A stretch of 64,000 nt of DNA, taken from assembly GCA_947475685.1 (NCBI GenBank), contig CANJNC010000001.1, positions 62,001 to 126,000 on the forward strand, read 5' to 3'. Numbering within the stretch: position 1 is the stretch's first letter; each line of letters opens with the position of its first letter. The position numbers and the translations under genes were made by a program. Origin of the DNA: Comamonadaceae bacterium. Lineage in GTDB: Bacteria; Pseudomonadota; Gammaproteobacteria; Burkholderiales; Burkholderiaceae_C. This document shows positions 18,082-26,617 of this stretch, piece after piece. The notes beneath the pieces were generated by a model. That model was not told the DNA's origin and made no database searches. It was given only the letters and a program-made list of their open reading frames with translations.

Positions 18082-18645
18082 TCAATAATCGATTTGCCAA
18101 TCCACCCAGATCTGACCTTGGTCGATTTTCACCTGGTCGATGTACTGAGCGACGAAGGGGATCATGCATTGGTCGGAGACTTTGACACCTTCCCTTTCAA
18201 GCACCAAAACCGTTTGAGGGCCCGTGCTCATCAAATCAGCCACTTTGCCCAAATGCTCGCTTGCTCGGTTGAATACCTCTAGACCTATGAGATCCACCCA
18301 GTAATACTCGTCCAAGGCTGGGGTTGGAAAGCTTTGACGTGAAATGAAGACGCTTGCGCCCTTTAAAAGCTCTGATGAATTGCGATCAACGCAGTCGTGC
18401 GCTCTCGCAACAATGAACTCACTGTGGACTTTGCATTCTTGGATTTTCAAAAGACAAGTGCCCTCAAACCTCTTGGCTGCGCGCTCAGAGGGTTGAAGGA
18501 ACCAGCGTTTCGAAGAAAAAAGGGCCTCAGGCTCAGCGCTATAAGCTTGCACTTTGAACCAACCCTTGATACCCCAGGCATCTAAAATCCGCCCCACTTC
18601 AATGGCGTCCACTGGTAGCTCAGCGGGCTCGATGAAAGGGAGCAT
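18082..18645 (-). CDS. rimM: Ribosome maturation factor RimM
   Basis: RimM binds S19 and helps 16S 3'-domain folding. The N-terminal beta-barrel has EVGRILDAWGIKGWFKVQ, and the C-terminal PRC-barrel has YYWVDLIGLEV and IPFVAQYIDQV. At 187 residues it has the usual length. It lies between rpsP and trmD in the conserved order. Confidence 0.95.
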   Translation of the reverse strand: MLPFIEPAELPVDAIEVGRILDAWGIKGWFKVQAYSAEPEALFSSKRWFLQPSERAAKRFEGTCLLKIQECKVHSEFIVARAHDCVDRNSSELLKGASVFISRQSFPTPALDEYYWVDLIGLEVFNRASEHLGKVADLMSTGPQTVLVLEREGVKVSDQCMIPFVAQYIDQVKIDQGQIWVDWQIDY

Positions 18646-18657
18646 GAAAGAGAGAAA

Positions 18658-18909
18658 TTAAACTGTTTTAGCGCCAGCTTGCTTGATCAAACGCTCTACG
18701 GTCGGTGAAGCTTGTGCACCCACGCTTCTCCAATGCGTCAAGCGGTCTTGAGCAATGCGAATACTCTCCTCAGCGCCTTTGGCAATGGGGTTATAAAAGC
18801 CAATGCGCTCAATAAAGCGACCATCACGACGCAAGCGTTTGTCAGCAACGACAATGTTAAAAAACGGACGGGCTTTGGAGCCGCCTCTAGCGAGTCGAAT
18901 GACGACCAT
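18658..18909 (-). CDS. rpsP: 30S ribosomal protein S16
   Basis: An 83-residue S16 protein starting [17 protein letters not shown], with [14 protein letters not shown] after it. A clear Shine-Dalgarno, GAAGGA, lies 7-8 bases before the ATG on the minus strand. It heads the rpsP-rimM-trmD-rplS operon; the promoter should lie in the roughly 100 bp upstream, between it and the divergent GNAT gene. Confidence 0.97.
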   Translation of the reverse strand: MVVIRLARGGSKARPFFNIVVADKRLRRDGRFIERIGFYNPIAKGAEESIRIAQDRLTHWRSVGAQASPTVERLIKQAGAKTV

Positions 18910-19012
18910 AATATATCCTTCGGGTGGTTGAGTTTTTCAACGTTGAGACACGCGACATGGCCACCCGGCCAGCGACACGCTGAAAACCAATGATTCTAAC
19001 CTATTCAAGACG

Positions 19013-19540
19013 ATGTTACAAATATTTCCCGCCACACTTGCACATATCGATGAAATCACGTCTATTTTTAAATACCACGTGCTCCATGGAAGTGGCAGTT
19101 TTTACCTTAACCCCCTGAGCAAAGAGCGAATGACCCAAAAGTGGGAACTGTTGCAAGAACACAAACATCCCTTCCTGGTGGGCTTGGACAGCGGCACTCA
19201 AAAGGTCATGGGTTATTGCTATGCAAGTGAGTTTAGGCCCCAAGAGGCCTTTTCATGGACCCTGGAAGATACCATCTACATTCACCCCGATCACCAAAGA
19301 CAAGGCATTGGCAAAGCGCTTTTGCAAGCATTGATTAAAGATTGTCAGCAACTGGGTTTTGAGCAGTTGGTCGCGTTGATCGGGGACTCTCGCAACCATG
19401 GCTCCATTGGGCTGCACAGGTCCTTGGGGTTTGAGCATGGTGGAACCCTGAAAAAAGTGGGCCTCAAGCAAGAAAGCTGGTTGGATATTGTTTTGATGCA
19501 ACTTGGACTTCAATCTATGGGGCGTTCAATTGAAGGTTGA
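19013..19540 (+). CDS. GNAT family N-acetyltransferase, phosphinothricin acetyltransferase-like
   Basis: A 175-residue acetyltransferase. IYIHPDHQRQGIGKALLQ is the acetyl-CoA pyrophosphate-binding motif, and ALIGDSRNHGSIGLHRSLGFEHGG is characteristic of the Pat/YncA/Bar group that acetylates methionine sulfone, sulfoximine or phosphinothricin-like amines. No antibiotic-resistance context is present; detoxifying amino-acid analogues is the more likely role. The stop overlaps the next ATG by 1 bp (TGATG). Confidence 0.85.
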   Translation: MLQIFPATLAHIDEITSIFKYHVLHGSGSFYLNPLSKERMTQKWELLQEHKHPFLVGLDSGTQKVMGYCYASEFRPQEAFSWTLEDTIYIHPDHQRQGIGKALLQALIKDCQQLGFEQLVALIGDSRNHGSIGLHRSLGFEHGGTLKKVGLKQESWLDIVLMQLGLQSMGRSIEG

Positions 19541-20046
19541 TGAAGTCCGACAAGGCGCAGGCCACTCAAGAGCGCGCTATGATCGAGCGTATGAAAAATA
19601 AAACCTTGGCCGCTTGGCTCGCATTTTTGGGCGCTCCATTTGGACTTCACCGCTTTTACCTTTTTGGTCGATTTGATCGCCTGGCTTGGCTCATTCTTGT
19701 TCCAACGGTCCTGGGGCTTTGGGGCTACCAAAGGGTGCAAGAGTTTGGGGTCGAGGATTATTTAAGTTGGTGGCTCTTTCCCATCTTTGGATTTACTTTT
19801 GCAAGTTGTGCGTTGAACGCCATTGTCTACGGCCTGATGAGCCCAGAAAATTGGAACGCGCGCTTTAACCCTCAACGCTCCAGCAATGACAAGGCAGGTC
19901 ACACCTCATGGATGACCATCTTTGCCATCGTGTTGTCCCTGCTTGTGGGCGCAAGCGTGCTCTTGTCAAGCATTGTTTACAGCTTTCAGCGTTACTTTGA
20001 AGTCCAAATCGATGAGGCTCACAAAATATCAGGCCGCCAAGACTAA
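19540..20046 (+). CDS. TM2-domain-like membrane protein
   Basis: A 168-residue protein with three or four hydrophobic segments. The start of the first pair, KTLAAWLAFLGAPFGLHRFYLFGR, is the TM2 domain motif (a G-x-HRFYLG-like turn between two helices). Function is unknown for most bacterial TM2 proteins. GAAGG precedes the ATG at 19540, which overlaps the GNAT stop. The end overlaps the convergent folK stop by 4 bp. Confidence 0.65.
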   Translation: MKSDKAQATQERAMIERMKNKTLAAWLAFLGAPFGLHRFYLFGRFDRLAWLILVPTVLGLWGYQRVQEFGVEDYLSWWLFPIFGFTFASCALNAIVYGLMSPENWNARFNPQRSSNDKAGHTSWMTIFAIVLSLLVGASVLLSSIVYSFQRYFEVQIDEAHKISGRQD

Positions 20047-20525
20047 AGGCCAGCATCCCAATGCAGGGAACCGACTTTTTCGATCGATTGATTTTTCACC
20101 GCCTCAAGGTCTTGAAGGTTCACCAAACCTTCAGACACCTCTTGAAGGGGCCACAAAACAAAGGCCCTCTCGCGCCAACGCGGATGAGGAATTTGTAAAT
20201 TTTTGCTCCCTATCTTGGCCAGACCAAAGAACAACAAATCCAAATCCAATGTTCTAGGTTGATGGTGATATGCCCTGACTCGACCTGCACTTGACTCAAT
20301 GCCTTGCAACAGTGCCAACAAATCTGGCGCACTCAAGCGCGTCTTGACTTTGGCCACTGCATTCAAGTAATCAGGCCCCTCGGCCTCAAAGGCCTTGGAC
20401 CGGTAAACACTTGAGACGCTTGAAACCGCACAATGTGAGTGAGCATTTACTTGCATCAATGCACCTTGAAAAGCAAGAATGGGATTCCCCAGATTGGCTC
20501 CCAATGCAATGAATGTGTCGATCAT
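20043..20525 (-). CDS. folK: 6-hydroxymethyl-7,8-dihydropterin pyrophosphokinase
   Basis: FolK moves pyrophosphate from ATP to 6-hydroxymethyl-7,8-dihydropterin in folate synthesis. MIDTFIALGANLGNP marks the N-terminus (ATG at 20525), and PRTLDLDLLFFG with IPHPRWRERAFVLWPL are the family signatures. About 160 residues is normal. It follows pcnB by 33 bp, a pairing conserved in many proteobacteria. Confidence 0.95.
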   Translation of the reverse strand: MIDTFIALGANLGNPILAFQGALMQVNAHSHCAVSSVSSVYRSKAFEAEGPDYLNAVAKVKTRLSAPDLLALLQGIESSAGRVRAYHHQPRTLDLDLLFFGLAKIGSKNLQIPHPRWRERAFVLWPLQEVSEGLVNLQDLEAVKNQSIEKVGSLHWDAGL

Positions 20526-20558
20526 GTGTTTGATTTTTCCGCCATCATCCAAGGCGCT

Positions 20559-22130
20559 TTAAGTCGATGCAGGCGGCAAAGCAGCATCTGGGGCGGCATC
20601 CGATTTGGGTTTTCTTCTACGCCGGCGTTTTGCAGGTGCGCCCAATGAGGCCTGCAAAGGACCCATCTGCGCATGATCTTCAGGGACTTGGAGCTTGCTC
20701 TCATTGAGGGGGTGCACGACCCGTTTGACCACGGGCTTGGCCTTGGCCGCTTGAGACTGCGCCCTTTGATGTTCAAGCCTGAAAGCCTCCAACATCTGCA
20801 CACGCTCCTCGGGCTCTGACAGACTAAAAGCCTCCCACCACTCTCCAAGCTCAGCATCAAGCTCCCCCGACTGCACCCTTAGACGCATGAAGTCAAAGGC
20901 AGCTCTAAATCTCGGTTGCTCAATGAGACTCAGCGGTGAAGAGCCCGTTCGTTTTTCAAAACGCGGCTGCAATGACCAAATTTCCCTCATGTCCGCGCCA
21001 AGTTTGCCGCGACCGGACACGTCGCCAATGTTCGTATTGAAGACTTCATCAATCGCATCTTGAAGAGCCGGGTACAAGGCTTGGCGCTGTTGCATGCGAT
21101 CGTTCCATGCCTGCCTGACATCTGACCACAAAACGCTTGCCAACAAAAAACTTGAGGCCACGCTTTTTTGCTCACGAACACGCCGATCGGTGTCATCTAG
21201 CGCTTGACGTACAAAGGGCTCGCTGGATTTGCTCACAACCATGTCCATCAAGGGATAAACGCCGCTGGCCAATCCATGCAACTTCAACTGCTCAATGCTG
21301 GCCATGGCATGCCCAGTTTGCAACAACTTGAGCATTTCATCAAACATTCGACTCTGCGGCACGTCGGCCAAAAGTCCAATCATTTTCTTCAAGGGTGCTG
21401 CCGTTTTGCTCTCAAGCTTAAAGCCCAAGGCAGACAACTTGGCTGCAAAACGAATTGCTCGGATGATACGCACAGGATCCTCTGTGTAACGAGCGGCAGG
21501 CTCACCAATCATGCGAATGACCTTCTTTTTCGCATCTTGAATGCCCTTGTGATAATCCACCAGCTCCCCGGAGCTTGGGTCGTAGTACATGGCATTGATG
21601 GTGAAGTCACGCCTTGCCGCGTCTTCTTCTTGAGGCCCCCACACATTGTCGCGAAGCACCCGTCCACTTGCATCGACCGCATGGCTCACATGCGCCAAAG
21701 CGTGTTTGGAGGTTTTTTCGTTGCCAGACACTTTCTTTGCCTTGGAAGACTCCAAATGCGCTCGAAAGGTCGAGACCTCAATGACGTCGTGCTCTCGACC
21801 ACGACCAAAAACAACGTGAACAATCCTAAAGCGCTTGCCAATGATGAACGCGCGTCGAAAGCAGGCCTTAACTTGCTCAGGGGTGGCGTTGGTGGCGACA
21901 TCAAAATCTTTGGGCGCCAGACCCAAGAGCAAATCGCGAACCGCCCCTCCCACCACATAGGCTTCAAACCCCTTGTCTTGTAGAGCTGAGACCACCTGCA
22001 AGGCGCGCTCATCGAGCTCCTTGGGGTTGATGCCATGCACACTCGCAGCAATGCGTTTTTCTGTCCCAAAGTCAGGCCCCACTTTTGAAGGGTTCTTGCC
22101 CATCAGGCGATTCATAAAGTCTTTAATCAT
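20559..22130 (-). CDS. pcnB: Poly(A) polymerase I
   Basis: PcnB adds 3' poly(A) tails that target RNAs for decay. The nucleotidyltransferase core shows EAYVVGGAVRDLLLGLAPKDFDVATNATPEQ (shortened: VGGAVRDLLLG, KDFDVATNA), FRIVHVVFG and RRDFTINAMYYDPSSGELVD. The C-terminal tail of about 100 residues is basic and includes AKRRRRRKPK. I start it at 22130 because that ATG overlaps the stop of the HAD gene by 4 bp. The product of about 523 residues is longer than E. coli's, mainly in the basic tail. Confidence 0.93.
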   Translation of the reverse strand: MIKDFMNRLMGKNPSKVGPDFGTEKRIAASVHGINPKELDERALQVVSALQDKGFEAYVVGGAVRDLLLGLAPKDFDVATNATPEQVKACFRRAFIIGKRFRIVHVVFGRGREHDVIEVSTFRAHLESSKAKKVSGNEKTSKHALAHVSHAVDASGRVLRDNVWGPQEEDAARRDFTINAMYYDPSSGELVDYHKGIQDAKKKVIRMIGEPAARYTEDPVRIIRAIRFAAKLSALGFKLESKTAAPLKKMIGLLADVPQSRMFDEMLKLLQTGHAMASIEQLKLHGLASGVYPLMDMVVSKSSEPFVRQALDDTDRRVREQKSVASSFLLASVLWSDVRQAWNDRMQQRQALYPALQDAIDEVFNTNIGDVSGRGKLGADMREIWSLQPRFEKRTGSSPLSLIEQPRFRAAFDFMRLRVQSGELDAELGEWWEAFSLSEPEERVQMLEAFRLEHQRAQSQAAKAKPVVKRVVHPLNESKLQVPEDHAQMGPLQASLGAPAKRRRRRKPKSDAAPDAALPPAST

Positions 22131-22807
22131 GCTTGTCCAAATAAATCCAAAATAGGCCATGCTTTTTCGATTGCCAGCGCTTTCAAGCGTTCATCTGGAT
22201 TTGTTGCCACGGGGTGCTTGACCGACTTCATCAAAGGCAGATCATTGATGGAATCAGAATAAAAAGTGGTGTCCAGCTCACTCAAATGCAGCCCCTTGGC
22301 TTTAAGCCATTGTTCCACACGCTTGAGCTTTCCTTCCCCCAAAGAGGGAATGCCTTTGATTTCGCCCGTGATCCATCCAGTGGCATCGGTCTGAAGCTCT
22401 ACGGCGATCAAATCCTCAATGCCAAAGCAGTCGGCTATGGGACGGGTCACCCATTCGTTGGTGGCCGTGACAATCATCAAATGATCTCCCCGCTCCCGGT
22501 GTGCGTTGACCAGATCCAAGGCTTGCGAAAGAATATGGGGTTGAATCACCTCTTGCATATAGCGCGTCCTGAGCGCCTGCGCTTTTTGTGGCCCCATCAA
22601 CCGGGCAGCTTGGGTGGTGAAACGAACATACGCCGCAATGTCCAACTCTTCACGGCAATAGTCCTGGTAAAAAGCTTCATTGGTCTTTAAAAACTCTCCC
22701 GCATCTGTCACGCCCATCTCGGTGGTGAAGCGCCCCCATGATTGATCGGAGTCAATGGGAATCAATGTATGGTCTAAGTCAAAGAGAGCAAGGGAGTTGG
22801 ATTTCAC
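22127..22807 (-). CDS. HAD superfamily subfamily IB phosphatase
   Basis: A 226-residue HAD-IB hydrolase. ALFDLDHTLIPIDSD contains the nucleophile DxD, ATNEWVTRPIA follows, and FYSDSINDLPLM is motif IV. It resembles SerB/CicA-type enzymes; candidate substrates are phosphoserine or histidinol phosphate. Context (ahead of pcnB and folK) does not decide. It is 49 bp from hda on the same strand. Confidence 0.8.
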   Translation of the reverse strand: MKSNSLALFDLDHTLIPIDSDQSWGRFTTEMGVTDAGEFLKTNEAFYQDYCREELDIAAYVRFTTQAARLMGPQKAQALRTRYMQEVIQPHILSQALDLVNAHRERGDHLMIVTATNEWVTRPIADCFGIEDLIAVELQTDATGWITGEIKGIPSLGEGKLKRVEQWLKAKGLHLSELDTTFYSDSINDLPLMKSVKHPVATNPDERLKALAIEKAWPILDLFGQA

Positions 22808-22856
22808 AGGGTGTTAAATAAAGAATTTTAAAAAAACGTTTGAACCAAAGAAGCCA

Positions 22857-23558
22857 TCAAATATCTTTTAACATGTCTTTGATCAAGGGGATGGTGATGG
22901 GTCTTTGTGTTTCAAGAGCATAGCGATCAAGTTGTTCTAGCCATCCCACCAAATTGGAGAGGTCTCGGCTAAAGCGCGTCAACATGAAGTCTAGCACCTC
23001 CTCTCGCAGAGCAAGACCCCTTAAACTGGCTTGCTGGCTCAAGACCTCACGGCGCTCGTTCTCGCTCATCACCTTCAAGCCATAGACCAGCCCCCCACCA
23101 ATGCGTGTTCTCAAGTCCTCTCTCAACACCAAATCCGCCGCGGGTCGATCCCCAGCAATCAATATCGCCCGGTGAAGTCCATCGCTTGGGGACAACGCGT
23201 TGACAAACCAGTTAAACACCACAGCTTCATAGGGCGGGCTTAACAAATGCACGTCGTCGACCACCATGAATTGCCAGCGGGGATCAAAATCCAATGCCTG
23301 AACCACCAGGCCCTCTTGGGGATTGAAATAAATGCCCTTTCGACCCGCTTGCAGGGCTTCCTTCATGACCGCTTGGAGCAAATGCGTTTTGCCACTGCCG
23401 TGCTCGCCCCAGATGTAAAAGGGCATGGAGTGCACGCGAGCGTCAAGCCTTGAAACCCAATCGCTTAAGACCTTGACAATGTCTTGATTGGGACCAGCGT
23501 AAAAATTCTTAAAACTAGGCCTCGGCATCACACCCAGATCCAACGCAGCTTGCTTCAT
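22857..23558 (-). CDS. hda: DnaA-homologue, regulatory inactivator Hda
   Basis: A 233-residue AAA+ protein related to DnaA domain III but without the DNA-binding domain. Hda with the DNA-loaded beta clamp stimulates ATP hydrolysis by DnaA, limiting re-initiation. Walker A is GEHGSGKTHLL, Walker B VVDDVHLL. The N-terminus QAALDLGVMPRPSFKNF contains a short clamp-binding-like QxxLDLG. The ATG at 23558 overlaps the upstream permease stop by one base (TGATG). Confidence 0.88.
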   Translation of the reverse strand: MKQAALDLGVMPRPSFKNFYAGPNQDIVKVLSDWVSRLDARVHSMPFYIWGEHGSGKTHLLQAVMKEALQAGRKGIYFNPQEGLVVQALDFDPRWQFMVVDDVHLLSPPYEAVVFNWFVNALSPSDGLHRAILIAGDRPAADLVLREDLRTRIGGGLVYGLKVMSENERREVLSQQASLRGLALREEVLDFMLTRFSRDLSNLVGWLEQLDRYALETQRPITIPLIKDMLKDI

Positions 23559-24637
23559 CACTGGCTCTCACCGTGGTACAAATGACTTTCTTGGTACGCA
23601 CGTTTGAACCATGCAAGCGCCACACTCAAGACAGCAGAGATGGGCAGCGCCAACATCACCCCCACAAAGCCAAAGACTTGACCCGCTGTCAGCAAGGCCA
23701 AGATCACGACAACAGGATGCAAACCAATTCTCTCGCCCACCAATTTAGGCGTTAAAAAGAAGCCCTCTATGACCTGACCCGTCCCAAAAACAATGGCCAC
23801 CAAGCTCAAGGCATGCCCTGCTTCGAACTCAAGCAAGGAGGACATGAGTGCCAACAAGAGCCCAAACCCAATGCCAATGTAGGGAATAAATATGGCCAAA
23901 CCCGTAAAAATTCCAATGGGCAAAGCCAAGCTCAAACCCCCTATTTTCAAAGCACAGGCATAAAAAATCGCCATGCAAATCATGACACTCAATTGCCCTC
24001 GAATGTATTGCCCCAAGAGGTGATCGACTTCGCCTAAAAACAATTGCACGTTCTTGGTTTGCTGAAGCGGAATCCACTCTTTGACTCGCTCAAGCATCAA
24101 CCGCTGATCCAACAAGAAGTAAAACATCAGCAAGGGAATCAAGATGGCGTTGCCAACCACCGTCAACACCACACTTCCACCTATTTTCAAAGACGCCAAT
24201 GCTTGTGTTAACACCTCCTCCCAAGAGGCATCAAAATACTTAAGCACCATCTCCTTTAGAGATTGGCTGTCAAAGCGCGCATCAACGCCCAAGGTATCAA
24301 GCATGGGCAGCAGCAACTCTTGCAGCTTGATCAAAGCCATGGGCAACTGATCGCGCAACTTGGGCAGCTCTTTGACGAAAATAGGCGCCAGTAAAAATAA
24401 AATGCAAAGCCCCAAAGTCAAAAACACAAGTTGAACCAAAATCACTGACAAAGCGCGCGTCGTCTTGTGACCCATCCAGCCCTGAAGTCGATCCACCCAA
24501 GGGCTTAGGAGGTAACTCAGCCCCAAGGCCATGACAAAGGGCATCAAAATGGGTTGCAAATGATGGATCACCAAGACCAAAACGAGCACCACGATGAGCG
24601 TGGCCGTGATGCGCTGCTGTGTTGGTGTCAAAATCAT
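23558..24637 (-). CDS. AI-2E family transporter (PerM-like permease)
   Basis: A 359-residue protein with about eight transmembrane segments. PLLMFYFLLDQ, FIPYIGIGFGLLLA and GERIGLHPVVVILALLTAGQVFGFVGVMLALPISAV (shortened: GLHPVVVILALL) are typical of the AI-2E/PerM family. Members export AI-2 or act as Na+/H+ antiporters; the substrate here is unknown. The placement directly before hda is conserved in Burkholderiales. It diverges from purM, leaving about 107 bp for promoters. Confidence 0.85.
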   Translation of the reverse strand: MILTPTQQRITATLIVVLVLVLVIHHLQPILMPFVMALGLSYLLSPWVDRLQGWMGHKTTRALSVILVQLVFLTLGLCILFLLAPIFVKELPKLRDQLPMALIKLQELLLPMLDTLGVDARFDSQSLKEMVLKYFDASWEEVLTQALASLKIGGSVVLTVVGNAILIPLLMFYFLLDQRLMLERVKEWIPLQQTKNVQLFLGEVDHLLGQYIRGQLSVMICMAIFYACALKIGGLSLALPIGIFTGLAIFIPYIGIGFGLLLALMSSLLEFEAGHALSLVAIVFGTGQVIEGFFLTPKLVGERIGLHPVVVILALLTAGQVFGFVGVMLALPISAVLSVALAWFKRAYQESHLYHGESQ

Positions 24638-24744
24638 TGAGAAAAGTCTCCCCTCGAGGCTCTAGAATACTTGGATTCTATCGACACCATCCTTTAAATC
24701 CCATTCTGTTTACAAGTCACCCTTAAAAAAGAACCAAATTGACC

Positions 24745-25782
24745 ATGACTTCTCCAATTACATACAAATCAGCTGGCGTAGACATCGAAGCGGGAGACGC
24801 CCTGGTCGAGCGCATCAAACCCTTTGCCAAGCGCACAATGCGACCGGGTGTATTGGCTGGCATCGGTGGATTTGGGGCGATGTTTGAAATACCCAGCGGC
24901 TACAAGCAACCGGTTTTGGTCAGTGGTACCGATGGCGTGGGTACCAAACTCAGACTGGCCATTGAATGGAATATGCACGACACCGTGGGCATTGATTTGG
25001 TGGCAATGAGCGTGAACGATGTGCTGGTGCAAGGCGCTGAACCGCTTTACTTTTTGGATTACTTCGCCTGCGGCCATTTGGACGTTGACACCGCAGCCAC
25101 GGTCATCCAAGGTATCGCCAAAGGGTGTGAACTCTCGGGCTGTGCGCTCATTGGCGGCGAGACGGCGGAGATGCCGGACATGTACCCCAAGGGCGACTAC
25201 GATTTGGCGGGATTTGCGGTCGGGGTGGTTGAAAAATCCAAGATTTTACATGGGCAAAACATCCAAAGTGGCGATGTGGTCTTGGGTCTGGCCTCCAGTG
25301 GCGTGCATTCAAACGGTTACTCTTTGGTGAGAAAACTCATCAAGCATTCGCTTGAAAGCCAAGGCGCTTGTCCCATGACCTTGGATGGCAAACCTTTTAA
25401 AGAGGCCTTCATGGAGCCCACAAGACTCTACGTCAAAGCCATTTTGCAAGCCCTTGATCTTCACCCCATCAAAGCCTTGGCACATATCACGGGTGGAGGA
25501 TTGATAGAGAATTTGCCCCGGGTCTTGCCCGATCACTTAGGCGCACAACTGCATCGCAAGCATTGGCCAAGAACGGAGCTCTTTACTTGGCTTCAAAGCA
25601 CCGCTGGCATTGATGACGTGGAGATGAACCGCACCTTCAATGATGGCATTGGCATGGCGCTTGTGATCGATGAACAAAACGCATCCTCAGTGCAAAAGAC
25701 TCTAGAGACTTTGGGCGAGGAGGTTTTTAGGATTGGTCACATTTTGCCCCATCAAGATGGAGATCGCGTGGTATTGATTTGA
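24745..25782 (+). CDS. purM: Phosphoribosylformylglycinamidine cyclo-ligase
   Basis: AIR synthetase, step 5 of de novo purine synthesis: ATP-dependent ring closure of FGAM to [45 protein letters not shown] and [17 protein letters not shown] are the PurM/SelD superfamily motifs. Start is the ATG at 24745; a TTG two codons earlier is not needed. The length of 345 residues is standard. It ends in a strong intrinsic terminator that overlaps the stop codon. Confidence 0.97.
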   Translation: MTSPITYKSAGVDIEAGDALVERIKPFAKRTMRPGVLAGIGGFGAMFEIPSGYKQPVLVSGTDGVGTKLRLAIEWNMHDTVGIDLVAMSVNDVLVQGAEPLYFLDYFACGHLDVDTAATVIQGIAKGCELSGCALIGGETAEMPDMYPKGDYDLAGFAVGVVEKSKILHGQNIQSGDVVLGLASSGVHSNGYSLVRKLIKHSLESQGACPMTLDGKPFKEAFMEPTRLYVKAILQALDLHPIKALAHITGGGLIENLPRVLPDHLGAQLHRKHWPRTELFTWLQSTAGIDDVEMNRTFNDGIGMALVIDEQNASSVQKTLETLGEEVFRIGHILPHQDGDRVVLI

Positions 25783-25810
25783 TGCGTTCAATTTGAACGC
25801 ATGATTTTTT
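25782..25810 (+). terminator. Intrinsic terminator of purM
   Basis: A perfect 9-bp stem, ATGCGTTCA (25782-25790) with its complement (25794-25802), has a 3-base loop and is followed by six T residues (25805-25810). The first stem base is the last base of the purM stop codon. Confidence 0.85.
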
Positions 25811-25843
25811 CTTTGAGAAAACCCTTGTCAGCAACTCAATTGA

Positions 25844-26617
25844 TCATGGGCTGAGTTTTAAAATTTCGATCCTTTTTTTGACCTGACCCTCTCTCAAGGG
25901 ATCGTTTTGGTTTTTATAGATTTCCAATAAGTTTCCAAGCATCCGAGACAAAATATCTCGCTCCCTGGCGCTCTTTAGATAATGCCGCAAGATCTTGTCT
26001 GCGCTTTGCCCCCAATGCGGCCCGTGTGGGCTTTGATCTTGCTCAGCACTTTCTCTCAAAGCATCGACTGCTTCAATCGCATGCGAAGGCAAACCCGGCA
26101 AACCGTTCAAGATCTCTAGCAAATCCTCTTTGGACAAAGATTTCCCGGTGAACGGATCAATGATCACTTGGCCCTCATGGGGAAAACTCATTTGAACTTT
26201 GATTAAAAAGTGACCTGGGAAATTGACCCCACTGGCATTCAATCCTATGCCCGTTGCGACCTCCAACCAAATGACGGCCAAGCTGATCGGTATGCCCTGT
26301 CGGGTCTTGAGCACTTGAGAGATAAAACTGTTCTCAGGATCATAGTAATTATTGACATTGCCTCTAAAACCCAATTCATCGAAAAACAAATGATTCAAGA
26401 TTCTTAGGCGATGTATGGGACTCGAGTCCGCAGGAATGCGCCTCTTGAGTCTGGCCAACAAGTGATCGACCTCTCCCAACACGTGCTGCGCATCCAACTC
26501 CGGATACTCATCTTGAGCCAAGCTCACCGCCGCTTCCAAGAGCGGAAAGTGCTCATCGCTTTGAACCAGAGCGCCAAAGTAAGAAAGAGGGGATGGAATT
26601 TCTAGCTTAAAGTTCAT
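25844..26617 (-). CDS. SirB1/transglutaminase-like family protein
   Basis: A 257-residue protein of the SirB1 N-terminal family: FDELGFRGNVNNYYDPENSFISQVL, TRQGIPISLAVIWLEVA and NFPGHFLIKV are its standard blocks. The blocks include a Cys/His-less version of a transglutaminase-like fold. The C-terminus holds TPR-like helices. No biochemical role is established. It overlaps the end of murJ by 11 bp, so it is translationally coupled. Confidence 0.8.
   Translation of the reverse strand: MNFKLEIPSPLSYFGALVQSDEHFPLLEAAVSLAQDEYPELDAQHVLGEVDHLLARLKRRIPADSSPIHRLRILNHLFFDELGFRGNVNNYYDPENSFISQVLKTRQGIPISLAVIWLEVATGIGLNASGVNFPGHFLIKVQMSFPHEGQVIIDPFTGKSLSKEDLLEILNGLPGLPSHAIEAVDALRESAEQDQSPHGPHWGQSADKILRHYLKSARERDILSRMLGNLLEIYKNQNDPLREGQVKKRIEILKLSP

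Noticed and set aside
21204-21983. A 259-codon plus-strand reading frame opposite pcnB
   Set aside because: It lies wholly inside the well-supported poly(A) polymerase gene and shows no protein-family features; its low-complexity wording is typical of an antisense shadow.
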